A program made the position numbers and the translations under genes. This document shows positions 45,822 through 54,482 of a stretch of 64,000 bases of DNA, one piece after another. Position 1 is the first letter of the stretch; every line of letters starts with the position of its first letter. Source of the stretch: Brevundimonas sp. MF30-B (GTDB lineage: Bacteria > Pseudomonadota > Alphaproteobacteria > Caulobacterales > Caulobacteraceae); contig NZ_CP038440.1 of assembly GCF_004683885.1 (NCBI RefSeq), forward strand, positions 1,646,001 through 1,710,000, read 5' to 3'. The notes beneath the pieces are model-generated. The model saw only the letters and a program-made list of their open reading frames with translations. It made no database searches and was not told the DNA's origin.

Positions 45822-47167
45822 TTGAGCTCGATGAGGGAATCGGCGCGAAGATCGCGCATATAGCGACGTTCCATCATCACCAGCGCCTGATTGCGCAGGC
45901 GGTTTTCGACCTGCTGGAACGTCGGAGCATCCGGGCCTCCCGTCCGGCGGCCGCACACCGCCAACAGGTGCAGGCCCAGCGGCGTCCGGACAGGCGTAGA
46001 GATCGTCCCGATCTCGGCCGACCGCGCCACCTGCTGGAACTGAGGCGCGAGGTTCTGGACGTCGGCTTCGCCCAAATCCGAGCCCAGCAGGCCTTCTTCA
46101 GACCGTGCGCGCGGCAGGATGCTGTCACAGGTGAGCTGAGGACGAAGGGTGTTCAGACGCTCGGTCGCGGCGGCGACCTGCGCTTCGGTAGCCGTCTCGG
46201 GCAGTTCGATCATCATTTGACGCAGCTGGACCAAGCTGGTGTCGGCGCCGGAGCGCTTGTCGCGCATGTAGATGATGTAGACGCCGCCCTCCACCGGTAT
46301 GGGGTTGGACAGCTGACCCGGCTCGAGCGCGTCGAACGCCTGCTGGAGCGCTGGCTGAACCGTGCCCTGGATGATCCAGCCGGCGTCGCCGGGCGTCTGC
46401 GCCGCGGCGGACGGAGCCGAGGAGAACTGCCGCGCCACAGCTTGGAACGGCGCGCCTTGCAGGATTTGCTGAATGAGCTGCTGCGCACCGTTGACAGCGG
46501 CCTGCTGACCGCCGGCGCGCGCGGCGTCGATGAAGATTTCTCCGATGAGGTACTGAGGCTTGGCCGCAGCTTCGGCCATCTGCCGCAGGGTCTGATCGAC
46601 CTGATTTCTGCTGACGCGGGCGCGAGCGCCGAAACGGCCGCCAACCAGCTCGCGCCAGCCGATCGATGTGCGTATCTGAGCGCGGAAGGGCGCGAGAGCG
46701 ATACCGCCCCGCTGAAGGAAACCGAGGTAGGCCTGCGGCGTCACCCCGGCCTCCTGGGCCATGGCGGCGATCTCCTGATCGACTTCCTCGTCCGATATCT
46801 GCAGCTGTTCTGCGAACCGCTCGAGCTCCAAGGCCTGTAGGCGCTCCTCAATCAGGTCCTGCAAAGCCTGTTGCTGGATCGCCTGAAGATTCTCTTCTGT
46901 AGGCTGCACCTGGGTCATGGCGATCACGACCAGCATGCGCTGTCTGAGGTCGTAGCCCGTGATGATGCGATCGTTGACAGTCGCCACGATTCCATCGGCG
47001 AGTTGGAACTGCGCCTGGCGCGCCGCCATCGGCGCTTCCTCAGCGGCAGGGTTGACCGCGCCTGCGACTGTTGAGGGCGCGGCTTGCCCGCCCGCCTGCG
47101 CCAGGGCCGGGTTGGCGGCTAGAATCGCGGCGATGGCGACGCCAGCCGTAAAACGCATCAGACGCAT
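45818..47167 (-). CDS. surA: Periplasmic peptidyl-prolyl isomerase/chaperone SurA
   Basis: SurA escorts outer-membrane proteins, including LptD, through the periplasm. 449 residues: signal peptide RLMRFTAGVAIAAILAANPALAQ, a chaperone domain (DGIVATVNDRIITGYDLRQRM), a parvulin-like domain around residues 200-310 (with GDAGWIIQGTVQPALQQAFDALEPGQLS, split: GDAGWIIQGTV and ALEPGQLSNPIPVEGG) and a second, more divergent C-terminal isomerase-like half. ATG 47167 has agga upstream. Follows lptD. Confidence 0.92.
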   Translation of the reverse strand: MRLMRFTAGVAIAAILAANPALAQAGGQAAPSTVAGAVNPAAEEAPMAARQAQFQLADGIVATVNDRIITGYDLRQRMLVVIAMTQVQPTEENLQAIQQQALQDLIEERLQALELERFAEQLQISDEEVDQEIAAMAQEAGVTPQAYLGFLQRGGIALAPFRAQIRTSIGWRELVGGRFGARARVSRNQVDQTLRQMAEAAAKPQYLIGEIFIDAARAGGQQAAVNGAQQLIQQILQGAPFQAVARQFSSAPSAAAQTPGDAGWIIQGTVQPALQQAFDALEPGQLSNPIPVEGGVYIIYMRDKRSGADTSLVQLRQMMIELPETATEAQVAAATERLNTLRPQLTCDSILPRARSEEGLLGSDLGEADVQNLAPQFQQVARSAEIGTISTPVRTPLGLHLLAVCGRRTGGPDAPTFQQVENRLRNQALVMMERRYMRDLRADSLIELK

Positions 47168-47256
47168 GGTTCGTCCTGGTTCCTCAAAGCCTTCGCGGGC
47201 CAACCCCATGGTCGGCGGCCGCGCACGCCCCCTCGCCGAGGGCTGTTTGACCGGTC

Positions 47257-49656
47257 TTAGCGTGTACCGCCGAAAGTGGCGAGGTTTAGGCGCAGATAGA
47301 TGCCGTCCGACGGGCCGGTGGGCCGGACGCGCGTATTGTCGCGACGGTACCCGACCTCGATGCGGAAACAATCGTCATCGAACACCAGGCCGACTTCCTG
47401 GCGGGTGATGATGTTCTGTTCGAGATCGGCGATCCCGGCGACGCTGACGCCCCAGTTGCCGAGCACGAACTGCTGCGCCGCCAGCTGTACGAACTCGTAA
47501 TTCCGATTCAGGGGCCCGTCGACGGGATTGGACCGGTCGACGATGTAGCTGAGCGACGCCAGATTCCGGCGTCCCCAGCGGCCGTCGACGGACGCTTCGG
47601 CCCTGCGGATTTCGCCGTTTCCGTCGATGGTGGCGTGTCCCCAGCCGCGTATGCGGTCGGACGGCGAGAACTCGCCCTGGACCACCCAATCAGAGGTGCG
47701 CGAGGCCAAGCCCGACGGATCGTAGACGCGGGAGGGGTCGTCGGGGACGGCGGCCTGAAACTCGGGGGAGCGATCAGCGCGGTAGCTGCGGCCGACGAAC
47801 AGGCTGGCCGAACGGCCTTCATCCCAGCGCAGCGATGCGCGGGCGCCGGCCGTGAAGCGCAAACCGCCTTCCAGTAGGTCGTAGCCCGGGAAGCGGTCCA
47901 TCCGGAACAAGGAATACTGGTCCAGCTCCAGCGTCTGGCTGTCCTCATTGGGGATCCTAGGGTCCAGATCGGCGCGCGTCGAGGCCGACAGCTGGGCCAT
48001 CGGCTCGACGATCAGCTCGCCGCCGCCGAGCGGACGGTAGAGCGGATAGGACACGTCCACGCCGACGCTGGCTCTCCCGCGGGTCAGCGTCGCATCGTCC
48101 GCTCCAAGGAGCGGCGGCAAGTCTTCAACCGCATAAGCGTCCAGACGTCCGTCTAGGAATGGCTCCCAGCGCACGCCGAGGGGCGATACGAGAATGCGGC
48201 GCCACTCGATCTGACCCGTGATCCTCCGACTTTCGACCCCGCCGAGGCCTGTCGGATCGGCGGGAATCACTTCCGGGCGCAGGATCGGGGCGCCGATATA
48301 GGCGTCTCTGGTCAGGGATACGGCCGAGCCCCGCAAGCGCAGGCGCCCGCCCAGCACAGGCGCCTCGGGCTCCCAGCGCGCGTCGATTAGGGGGGCCACG
48401 ACCGGCAGGGTGCTGTCGTCCTCGAAGACGTTCAGCGCGGGCGTGACCGGATCGAACTGCGAGACCCTCAGACTCTGCAACGTGAAAGCGGCGATCGAAA
48501 CATAGGACCGGCGAGTCTGTCGTTCGGCGTAAAGCTGAGTGATCAGCCGGCGACTGTCGCCATAGTAGAGGCCGTTGTCCTGATAGGGATCGCGGATGTC
48601 GTAACGATCGAACAGCGTCTTGTCCGACGTGCGCTCGGCGGTGAAGCCCCAGCGCCAGGGTCCGTCAGGATCGAAGCGTCCCCACGAGAGGATGTAGCTG
48701 CGGTTCTCGCGCGGGCCGAACTTCACATTGCTCTCGGCGTCACCATCCCCGTCCAGGTCGAAATCGCCGAAGTTGCGCTCGTAGGTGTAGCCGCCGCGCG
48801 CGACCATTACGCCGTCGGAGAACCGTCGACGCCATTGCAGGTTCAGCAAGGGCGCGACGCGGCTGTTGATCTGAGGGCTGATCAGAACGTCCTGCGACGG
48901 GGAGATGACGTGGAGATACGGGATCTCGGCCGAAAGGCCGCGCCCTTCGTCATAGTTGATCGTCGGGATCAGGAAGCCAGAGGCGCGCTCGACCGTAGGG
49001 TCCGGGTGCGCGAACACGGGCAGATAGAGGATTGGCACGCCGCCGAGCTTGAAGACGGCGTTGCGATAAAGGATCGCCCGAAGCGCCTCGTCCTGAACGA
49101 CCTGTTCGGCCTGTATCGAAATGCTGGGCGTCTTGGGGCCGTCGGCGTCGCAGATCGGGCAAGGCGTAAAGACGGCGTAGTTCAGCTCCTGGACGTTTTC
49201 CGACCGACGCACGGCCGTGGCCGCCATCAGGCTGGAGCCGTCGGCCAGACGGGTCGCGAAATCCACCGCGACGCCGGCGCGTAGATCGGAATCCAGTTCC
49301 AGGCGCGAGGCGTAGACCACGGCCTGCTCCGGCGTGATGAGCTCCACCTGACCGACGGCTGAGGCTATGCCTTGGCCGAGATCGTAGGTGACTTCCTCCG
49401 CGCGCAGGGAATGATCGCGATAGCGCGAGAAGACCCGGCCGCCCTCATCACCACGCGCGGTGACGATGTCGCCCTGCCGACTGGCGGAGCCGGCGTCGAT
49501 GTAGACCGCGCCGGGAGGCACGCCGTCGGCCCCGGTCGGGGGCGCGGCCTGTCCCTGCTGGGCCAGAGCCGATGTCGCCAGGCCGAAGGCGGCGAAAGCC
49601 GCTGCGCCGGCGAGCAGGCGGGCCTTGAGGCTGGGGCTGGAACGGTCAGACGGCAT
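47257..49656 (-). CDS. lptD: LPS-assembly protein LptD
   Basis: Outer-membrane barrel that inserts LPS at the surface. 799 residues: a signal peptide ending ATSALAQ, an OstA-type beta-jellyroll (GDIVTARGDEGGRVFSRYRD, LRAEEVTYDLGQGIASAVGQ), and the LptD barrel, with YLPVFAHPDPTVERASGFL and a C-terminal aromatic strand GIYLRLNLATFGGTR. Lies between lptG and surA, its chaperone. Confidence 0.93.
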   Translation of the reverse strand: MPSDRSSPSLKARLLAGAAAFAAFGLATSALAQQGQAAPPTGADGVPPGAVYIDAGSASRQGDIVTARGDEGGRVFSRYRDHSLRAEEVTYDLGQGIASAVGQVELITPEQAVVYASRLELDSDLRAGVAVDFATRLADGSSLMAATAVRRSENVQELNYAVFTPCPICDADGPKTPSISIQAEQVVQDEALRAILYRNAVFKLGGVPILYLPVFAHPDPTVERASGFLIPTINYDEGRGLSAEIPYLHVISPSQDVLISPQINSRVAPLLNLQWRRRFSDGVMVARGGYTYERNFGDFDLDGDGDAESNVKFGPRENRSYILSWGRFDPDGPWRWGFTAERTSDKTLFDRYDIRDPYQDNGLYYGDSRRLITQLYAERQTRRSYVSIAAFTLQSLRVSQFDPVTPALNVFEDDSTLPVVAPLIDARWEPEAPVLGGRLRLRGSAVSLTRDAYIGAPILRPEVIPADPTGLGGVESRRITGQIEWRRILVSPLGVRWEPFLDGRLDAYAVEDLPPLLGADDATLTRGRASVGVDVSYPLYRPLGGGELIVEPMAQLSASTRADLDPRIPNEDSQTLELDQYSLFRMDRFPGYDLLEGGLRFTAGARASLRWDEGRSASLFVGRSYRADRSPEFQAAVPDDPSRVYDPSGLASRTSDWVVQGEFSPSDRIRGWGHATIDGNGEIRRAEASVDGRWGRRNLASLSYIVDRSNPVDGPLNRNYEFVQLAAQQFVLGNWGVSVAGIADLEQNIITRQEVGLVFDDDCFRIEVGYRRDNTRVRPTGPSDGIYLRLNLATFGGTR

Positions 49657-49684
49657 GGATCATCCGATAGGGCGGCCGGGCCGC

Positions 49685-50797
49685 TTAGCCGTCTTCGGTA
49701 TAGAACAGCAAGGTGAAGGCGGCGAGCGCCGTCAGAAGCGGCGGGAGCCAAGCCGCCACCACGGGCGGCACGACGTCGGCCGACCCCATGGCCGACGAAA
49801 ACTGATTCAGGAAGAAGAAGCCGAATCCCAGAATCACAGCGGACACGCTCATGCGCGCCAGATCGCCCAGCCGCATCAGCCGCAGAGAGAAGGCCGCCGC
49901 CAGGATCGCCATGGCCGCGAACACCAGCGGCGTCGCCAGCAACTGCTGCAGTCGCAGACGGTAGGCGCTCGACGAGAACCCCGCATTCTCGATTCGCTGG
50001 ATCTGGTTCGGCAGCGACCAGAAGGGGGTGGATTGGGGGCGAGGGAAGCGGTCGAACACTTCATCGTCGTCCAGGTTCGACAGCAAATCCAGCGTGGCGT
50101 AGCGCACGGCGCGCTGCCCGATCAGAGCGCCTTCGGCCTCGGTCAACCGCCAGCGACCCGCCGAAAGAGAGGCGGTGTCTGCATCGATCCGCTCAGTGAA
50201 CTCGCGCCTCTCGCCTTCGCGAGTCGTGTAGATGAAGAAGGTCACGTCCAGCAGTCGCGCATTGGCCGGGTCCTGCCGCGCGGCGCGGATGATCATCTGA
50301 CGCTGCTGGTCCCCCTCTCGCAGCCAGATCGCTTCCTCCGCGCCCGGCCCGGCGGCCGAACCCGAAAGCCGCTCGCGTTCGCGCTGCCACAGCCCGTCTC
50401 CGGCCGCCGCCGCCGGGCCGAGAACGGTCACGGTCAGCACGCCGATCATGAAGGCCAGCCCTGCGGCCGGCAGGGTGAACCGCCAGGCCGAAACGCCTGC
50501 GGCCCGCATGGCGATCAGTTCGCTGCGACGGTTCAGCGACACGAAGGCGCCCAGGGTGCCGAACAGAAAGACGAACGGCAGAAGCTGCAGGATCACGCTG
50601 GGCGATTTGACCGCCATGAGCCCCAGTATCTGCAACAGGGACAGATCGACGTTGGACCCCACGCCCCGCGAAATCTCCACGAAATCGATGAGCAGGATCA
50701 GGGACGAGATCACAGCCAGAGCGACGCCCAGAGACTTGGTCTGTTGAAGCAGCACATATCGCTCGATGCGGCCCAGCCGCAGGACGCCGCGGTTCAT
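49685..50797 (-). CDS. lptG: LPS export permease LptG
   Basis: Inner-membrane permease of the LptB2FGC transporter (370 residues). RIERYVLLQQTKSLGVALAVI at the N-terminus, a set of three N-terminal helices, a periplasmic jellyroll domain and three C-terminal helices fit the YjgP/YjgQ family. Start overlaps the lptF stop (ATGA). Confidence 0.94.
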   Translation of the reverse strand: MNRGVLRLGRIERYVLLQQTKSLGVALAVISSLILLIDFVEISRGVGSNVDLSLLQILGLMAVKSPSVILQLLPFVFLFGTLGAFVSLNRRSELIAMRAAGVSAWRFTLPAAGLAFMIGVLTVTVLGPAAAAGDGLWQRERERLSGSAAGPGAEEAIWLREGDQQRQMIIRAARQDPANARLLDVTFFIYTTREGERREFTERIDADTASLSAGRWRLTEAEGALIGQRAVRYATLDLLSNLDDDEVFDRFPRPQSTPFWSLPNQIQRIENAGFSSSAYRLRLQQLLATPLVFAAMAILAAAFSLRLMRLGDLARMSVSAVILGFGFFFLNQFSSAMGSADVVPPVVAAWLPPLLTALAAFTLLFYTEDG

Positions 50798-51924
50798 GCC
50801 GGCCTCGCGGATAGAGTGCGGGCGCGTGTTCGGCGAGGGCGGCGCGGCTTGAGCGCGCGAAATAGCAGGCGCAGCGCAATCACTGTCGCCGCCAGCGGGA
50901 TCGCGTACTGGAAGACGTTCAGCCAGCCGTTCCAGGCGCTCGCGGCGACGAGTCCGTAACCGATGATGCGGATGCCCAGAAAGGCGCCCGCCGCCTTTGC
51001 GATCCGCAGAGTGTAGCCAGTCCGCGAGAAGGATCCGCCCAAGATGGCCGCCAAGGCCATCGCCATGGCCATCAGGGCGTAGAGAGGCGATGACAGCCGC
51101 GAATGCGCCTCGGCCGCCAGCTCGCCTCGCGAGCCGGCCTGGTCAACCAAACTTTGGGACGGGTTGATCAACTGGGTCAGATACAGGTCCGATGGCTTGT
51201 ACCGTATGCGCTGATCCTGGGGCACATAGGGACCAAGCTCGAAGGGAAAACGATCGAACGAAAGGTAGTTCAGCACGCCACGCGAGGAATACTCCTGCAT
51301 CGAGGCGTCGATCATGGTCAGCACCGGCTCCGAGCCGATGCGGCCGAAGCGGGCCTCAGACGCGTTCCACGTGCGCACCGTTCCGCCATCGTTGACGTAG
51401 ATGAAGAGGTTCTTCATCAGGCCGCTCTGTTCGATCTGCTGGACATAAACAGTGAGGCCGTTGGGGCCCTGCACGAACTGACCCTCCTCGACCAGCAGTG
51501 CGGCGAGATCGGTGCGGATCGCGAAGGCTTCGGCGCGCGCTTGCCGCTGGGCCCAGGGTTGGACGAACAGGTTTATCGTCAACGACGCCAGGGCGAAGAT
51601 CACGGCGATCCGAAGAGCGGGCGAGATGACCGACCAACGGGTCATCCCGCTGGCGAAGGCGGCGGTCAGCTCCTGTTCGCGCTGCAGGCGGGTCAGGGCA
51701 ATCAGGGCGCCGACGAAAAGCCCAATCGGCAGAATGACGGCCAGAAGCTGAGGCGTGGCCAAGAGGGTCAGCTTGATCATGACCCACACGCTCTGGCCGC
51801 GCTCGACGATGACTTCCAGTTGGTCGAGGCTTTGGCTCAGTATGCCGATTCCAGCCAAGCCGGCGCAGGCTGCGACCGCTGGCAGCAGCAACTGGCGAAA
51901 AAGATAGCCTTGAATCAGGGTCAT
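50794..51924 (-). CDS. lptF: LPS export permease LptF
   Basis: Second permease of the Lpt inner-membrane complex (376 residues): LIQGYLFRQLLLPAVAACAGLAG, LPIGLFVGALIALTRLQREQELTAAFASG (split: LIALTRLQREQELTAAF) and the C-terminal helices match the family. ATG 51924 gives the family start; the longer reading to 52083 covers the divergent pepA spacer. First gene of lptF-lptG-lptD-surA-pdxA-ksgA, with crtYIB behind. Confidence 0.94.
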   Translation of the reverse strand: MTLIQGYLFRQLLLPAVAACAGLAGIGILSQSLDQLEVIVERGQSVWVMIKLTLLATPQLLAVILPIGLFVGALIALTRLQREQELTAAFASGMTRWSVISPALRIAVIFALASLTINLFVQPWAQRQARAEAFAIRTDLAALLVEEGQFVQGPNGLTVYVQQIEQSGLMKNLFIYVNDGGTVRTWNASEARFGRIGSEPVLTMIDASMQEYSSRGVLNYLSFDRFPFELGPYVPQDQRIRYKPSDLYLTQLINPSQSLVDQAGSRGELAAEAHSRLSSPLYALMAMAMALAAILGGSFSRTGYTLRIAKAAGAFLGIRIIGYGLVAASAWNGWLNVFQYAIPLAATVIALRLLFRALKPRRPRRTRARTLSARPA

Positions 51925-52066
51925 GGGCGGATGAAAATCGCCCGGTTGCAGGCGGCGTTTGAGAAGCGCATCTAGTAGTACATCGAGGCGGCGGCGAGAC
52001 AAGCCGGCGCAATGTTCCGTTTGCCAAGGATCGGGCGACGACCCCGGTTTGGAGTTCCCAGTGTCC

Positions 52067-53542
52067 ATGAAGATCGAATTCATCGCCCAGGCGGGCGCCG
52101 CCGATGTCCTCGCCGTCCTGGTCCACGCCGAGCGTCAGCTGGCTGGCGCGGGCTCTTCGCTGGACCAGGCTTCCGGCGGCGCCCTGACCAAGGCGATGGG
52201 CGCCGGCCGCTTCAAGGGCGTGTCGGGCTCGACCATGATCGTCGCCGCGCCGCAAGGCGTGGAGGCCGGCTCGATCCTGCTGGTCGGCGCGGGCGAGGCG
52301 GGCAAGCTGGATGACGCCGCGGTCGAAGCCGCCGCCGGCCACGCCTATCACGCGGTCAAGATGTCGGGCGCCGAGACCCTGACGATCGACGCGGCGCATC
52401 TGACGCCGGAACAGGCTGCGCGCGCCGGTTTCGCCGTGCGTTTGGCCGCCTATCGCTTCGACAAATACCTGACCAAGCAGAAGCCCGAGAAGATCCCGTC
52501 GGTGACGTCGGTCCAGGTCGTGACCTCCGACATCCGCGCCGCCCAAGCGGCGTTTGAGCCGCTGTCGGCTGTGGCGGACGCCGTGCTGTTCTCGCGCGAT
52601 CTCGTCGCCGAGCCGGCCAACATCCTGTACCCGGCCGAGTTCGCCAAACGCGTCAAGACGCTGGAGGCCATGGGCGCCAAGGTCGAGATCCTGGGCGAAG
52701 CCGAGATGGAAAAGCTGGGCATGCACACCCTGCTGGCCGTCGGCATGGGCTCTGAGCGCGAAAGCCAGCTGGCCGTCATTCAGTGGAACGGCGGCAAGGA
52801 AGGCGACGCCCCGATCGCCTTCGTCGGCAAGGGCGTCTGCTTCGACACGGGCGGCATCAGCTTGAAGCCGGCTGACGGCATGGAGGAGATGAAGTGGGAC
52901 ATGGGCGGCGCCGCCGCCGTGGCCGGCCTCATGCACGCTCTGGTCGGCCGCAAGGCCAAGGTCAACGCCGTCGGCGTCCTCGGACTAGTCGAGAACATGC
53001 CCGACGGCCGCGCCCAGCGTCCCGGTGATGTGGTGAAGTCCATGTCGGGTCAGACCGTCGAGGTGCTGAACACCGACGCCGAGGGCCGCCTCGTGCTGGC
53101 CGACGCGCTCTGGTATACGCAGGACCGCTTCAAGCCGAAATTCATGATCGATCTGGCCACCCTGACGGGCGCCATGATCGTGTCGCTGGGCCTGGAGTAC
53201 GCTGGCGTCTTTTCGAATGACGACGCTGTCGCCTCGGGCATCCTAGAAGCCGGCCCCAAGGTCGGCGAGAAGGTCTGGCGCATGCCGATTCCGGCGGAAT
53301 ACGAGCGCCACATCGACAGCCCGATCGCCGATGTGAAGAACATGGGCAACGGCCGCGCCGGCGGCTCGATCACCGCCGCTCTGTTCCTGCAGCGCTTCAC
53401 CAACGGCGTGCCGTGGGCCCACATCGACATCGCGCCGACCGCCTGGGTCAAGGACTCCAAGAACCCGACCGTGCCGGACGGCGCTGTCGGCTGGGGCGTC
53501 CGCCTGCTCGACCGCATGGTGGCCGACAAGTACGAAGGCTAA
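52067..53542 (+). CDS. pepA: Leucyl aminopeptidase (cytosol aminopeptidase)
   Basis: M17 zinc/manganese aminopeptidase (491 residues). The catalytic domain shows VGKGVCFDTGGISLKPADGM, MKWDMGGAAAVAG and the signature NTDAEGRLVLADAL, with metal ligands and the catalytic Lys/Arg. ATG 52067 and the in-frame GTG 52061 are both possible; ggag (52051-52054) is better spaced for GTG. In relatives holC follows directly; here a DUF559 gene with flanking repeats intervenes. Confidence 0.95.
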   Translation: MKIEFIAQAGAADVLAVLVHAERQLAGAGSSLDQASGGALTKAMGAGRFKGVSGSTMIVAAPQGVEAGSILLVGAGEAGKLDDAAVEAAAGHAYHAVKMSGAETLTIDAAHLTPEQAARAGFAVRLAAYRFDKYLTKQKPEKIPSVTSVQVVTSDIRAAQAAFEPLSAVADAVLFSRDLVAEPANILYPAEFAKRVKTLEAMGAKVEILGEAEMEKLGMHTLLAVGMGSERESQLAVIQWNGGKEGDAPIAFVGKGVCFDTGGISLKPADGMEEMKWDMGGAAAVAGLMHALVGRKAKVNAVGVLGLVENMPDGRAQRPGDVVKSMSGQTVEVLNTDAEGRLVLADALWYTQDRFKPKFMIDLATLTGAMIVSLGLEYAGVFSNDDAVASGILEAGPKVGEKVWRMPIPAEYERHIDSPIADVKNMGNGRAGGSITAALFLQRFTNGVPWAHIDIAPTAWVKDSKNPTVPDGAVGWGVRLLDRMVADKYEG

Positions 53543-53545
53543 ATG

Positions 53546-53599
53546 CCCTTCCCCCCTTGCGGGGGAAGGTGGCTTGCGGAGCAAGTCGGATGGGGGGTG
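53546..53599 (+). repeat. Left copy of the DUF559-flanking structured repeat
   Basis: Starts 3 nt after the pepA stop. Hairpin 1 pairs ccttccccc (53547-53555) with gggggaagg (53561-53569). Hairpin 2 pairs cttgc (53573-53577) with gcaag (53581-53585) around gga. A tcggatggggggtg tail ends the unit. It is repeated in inverted orientation at 53975-54027 with about six differences, of which the hairpin 2 changes are compensatory. Confidence 0.85.
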
Positions 53600-53631
53600 C
53601 CACCGCGGCATCTCCCGTCTAGGCTGCTCGC

Positions 53632-54033
53632 ATGGCGCTTCATTCAGACAGAGCCCAAAAAGCCGCTAGACGCCTTCGTCGCAATCCGACGGCGGCGGAA
53701 AAGGCGCTGTGGATGCTGCTGCGGCAAAAGGCTCTGGCTGGCTTGCGTTTCAGGCGTCAGACGCCGATCGGACCATATGTTGTGGATTTCTGCTGCCTGT
53801 CTCACCGACTGATCGTAGAGGTCGACGGCGGGGTGCATCGGCTGACAGAAGAGCGCGACGCCGTCCGCGACGCCTGGCTGGCGGCTGAGGGTTTTCGAAT
53901 GCTGCGCGTGTCGAACGAGGATGTCATGTCGCGCATGAACGGCGTGCTTGATCGGATTAAATCGGCGGCTCTGACACCCCCCATCCGACCGGCTCCGCCG
54001 GCCACCTTCCCCCGCATGGGGGGAAGGTCATGA
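53632..54033 (+). CDS. DUF559 (Vsr-like) endonuclease-domain protein
   Basis: A 133-residue protein with a full DUF559 domain, a restriction-endonuclease-like (Vsr/PD-(D/E)XK) fold: RRNPTAAEKALWMLLRQK, GLRFRRQTPIGPYVVDF, LIVEVDGGVH, GFRMLRVSNEDVM. Candidate active-site residues are Asp52, Glu63, Asp65 and His69, all present. The last 18 or so residues (from Thr115) are encoded by the right inverted repeat and are probably not part of the fold. The TGA overlaps the ATG of holC. The gene is framed by inverted copies of one repeat and sits between pepA and holC, so it looks like an inserted cassette. No activity is proven for the family. Confidence 0.85.
   Translation: MALHSDRAQKAARRLRRNPTAAEKALWMLLRQKALAGLRFRRQTPIGPYVVDFCCLSHRLIVEVDGGVHRLTEERDAVRDAWLAAEGFRMLRVSNEDVMSRMNGVLDRIKSAALTPPIRPAPPATFPRMGGRS
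53975..54027 (-). repeat. Right (inverted) copy of the DUF559-flanking structured repeat
   Basis: Inverted with respect to 53546-53599. Hairpin 1 pairs ccttccccc (54005-54013) with gggggaagg (54019-54027), loop gcatg instead of cttgc. Hairpin 2 pairs ccggc (53989-53993) with gccgg (53997-54001), replacing cttgc/gcaag of the other copy with pairing kept. The unit encodes the C-terminus of the DUF559 protein and supplies the purine-rich sequence just before the holC start. Confidence 0.85.
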
Positions 54034-54482
54034 GCTCTGAAATCTGGTTCTACCATCTGGAGCGGTCGTCGCTGGACGAGGTGCTGCCGGGGCTGCTGGA
54101 CAAGACGATCGAACGGGGCTGGCGGGCGCTGATCAAGGCGTCCGACCGGCGGCGGCTGGACGATATCGACGAACGGCTGTGGGCCTGGCGAGAGGACTCT
54201 TTCCTAGCGCACGGTCTGTCGGACGAGTCGCATCCGGCCCGGCAACCCATCCTGCTCAGCGAATCGGGCGAGAACCTGAACGGCGCTCAGGCGCTGTTCA
54301 TCGTCGACGGGTCAGAGCTTGGGCCGACGCAAGGGTATTCGCGATGCTTCATATTGTTCGACGGGCGCGACGAGGCGGCCACAGCGGCGGCGCGCACGCG
54401 CTGGAAGGCCCTCAAGGACGCGGGCCAAAACCTGGCCTACTGGAAACAGGACGCGGACGGGCGCTGGCAAAAGGCGGCCTAG
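54030..54482 (+). CDS. holC: DNA polymerase III chi subunit
   Basis: Clamp-loader accessory protein (150 residues) that links the replisome to SSB. SEIWFYHLERSSLDEVLPGLLDKTIERGW (split: WFYHLERSSLDEVLPGLLDK), DERLWAWREDSFLAHG and PILLSESGENLNGAQALFIVDG are typical. ATG 54030 overlaps the DUF559 stop; its ribosome site is formed by the ggggga/aagg end of the flanking repeat. Confidence 0.93.
   Translation: MSSEIWFYHLERSSLDEVLPGLLDKTIERGWRALIKASDRRRLDDIDERLWAWREDSFLAHGLSDESHPARQPILLSESGENLNGAQALFIVDGSELGPTQGYSRCFILFDGRDEAATAAARTRWKALKDAGQNLAYWKQDADGRWQKAA

Noticed and set aside
53632..54033. DUF559 frame as a gene fragment or spurious frame
   Set aside because: All conserved DUF559 blocks and acidic residues are present in order, with a complete N-terminus, so it is an intact gene.
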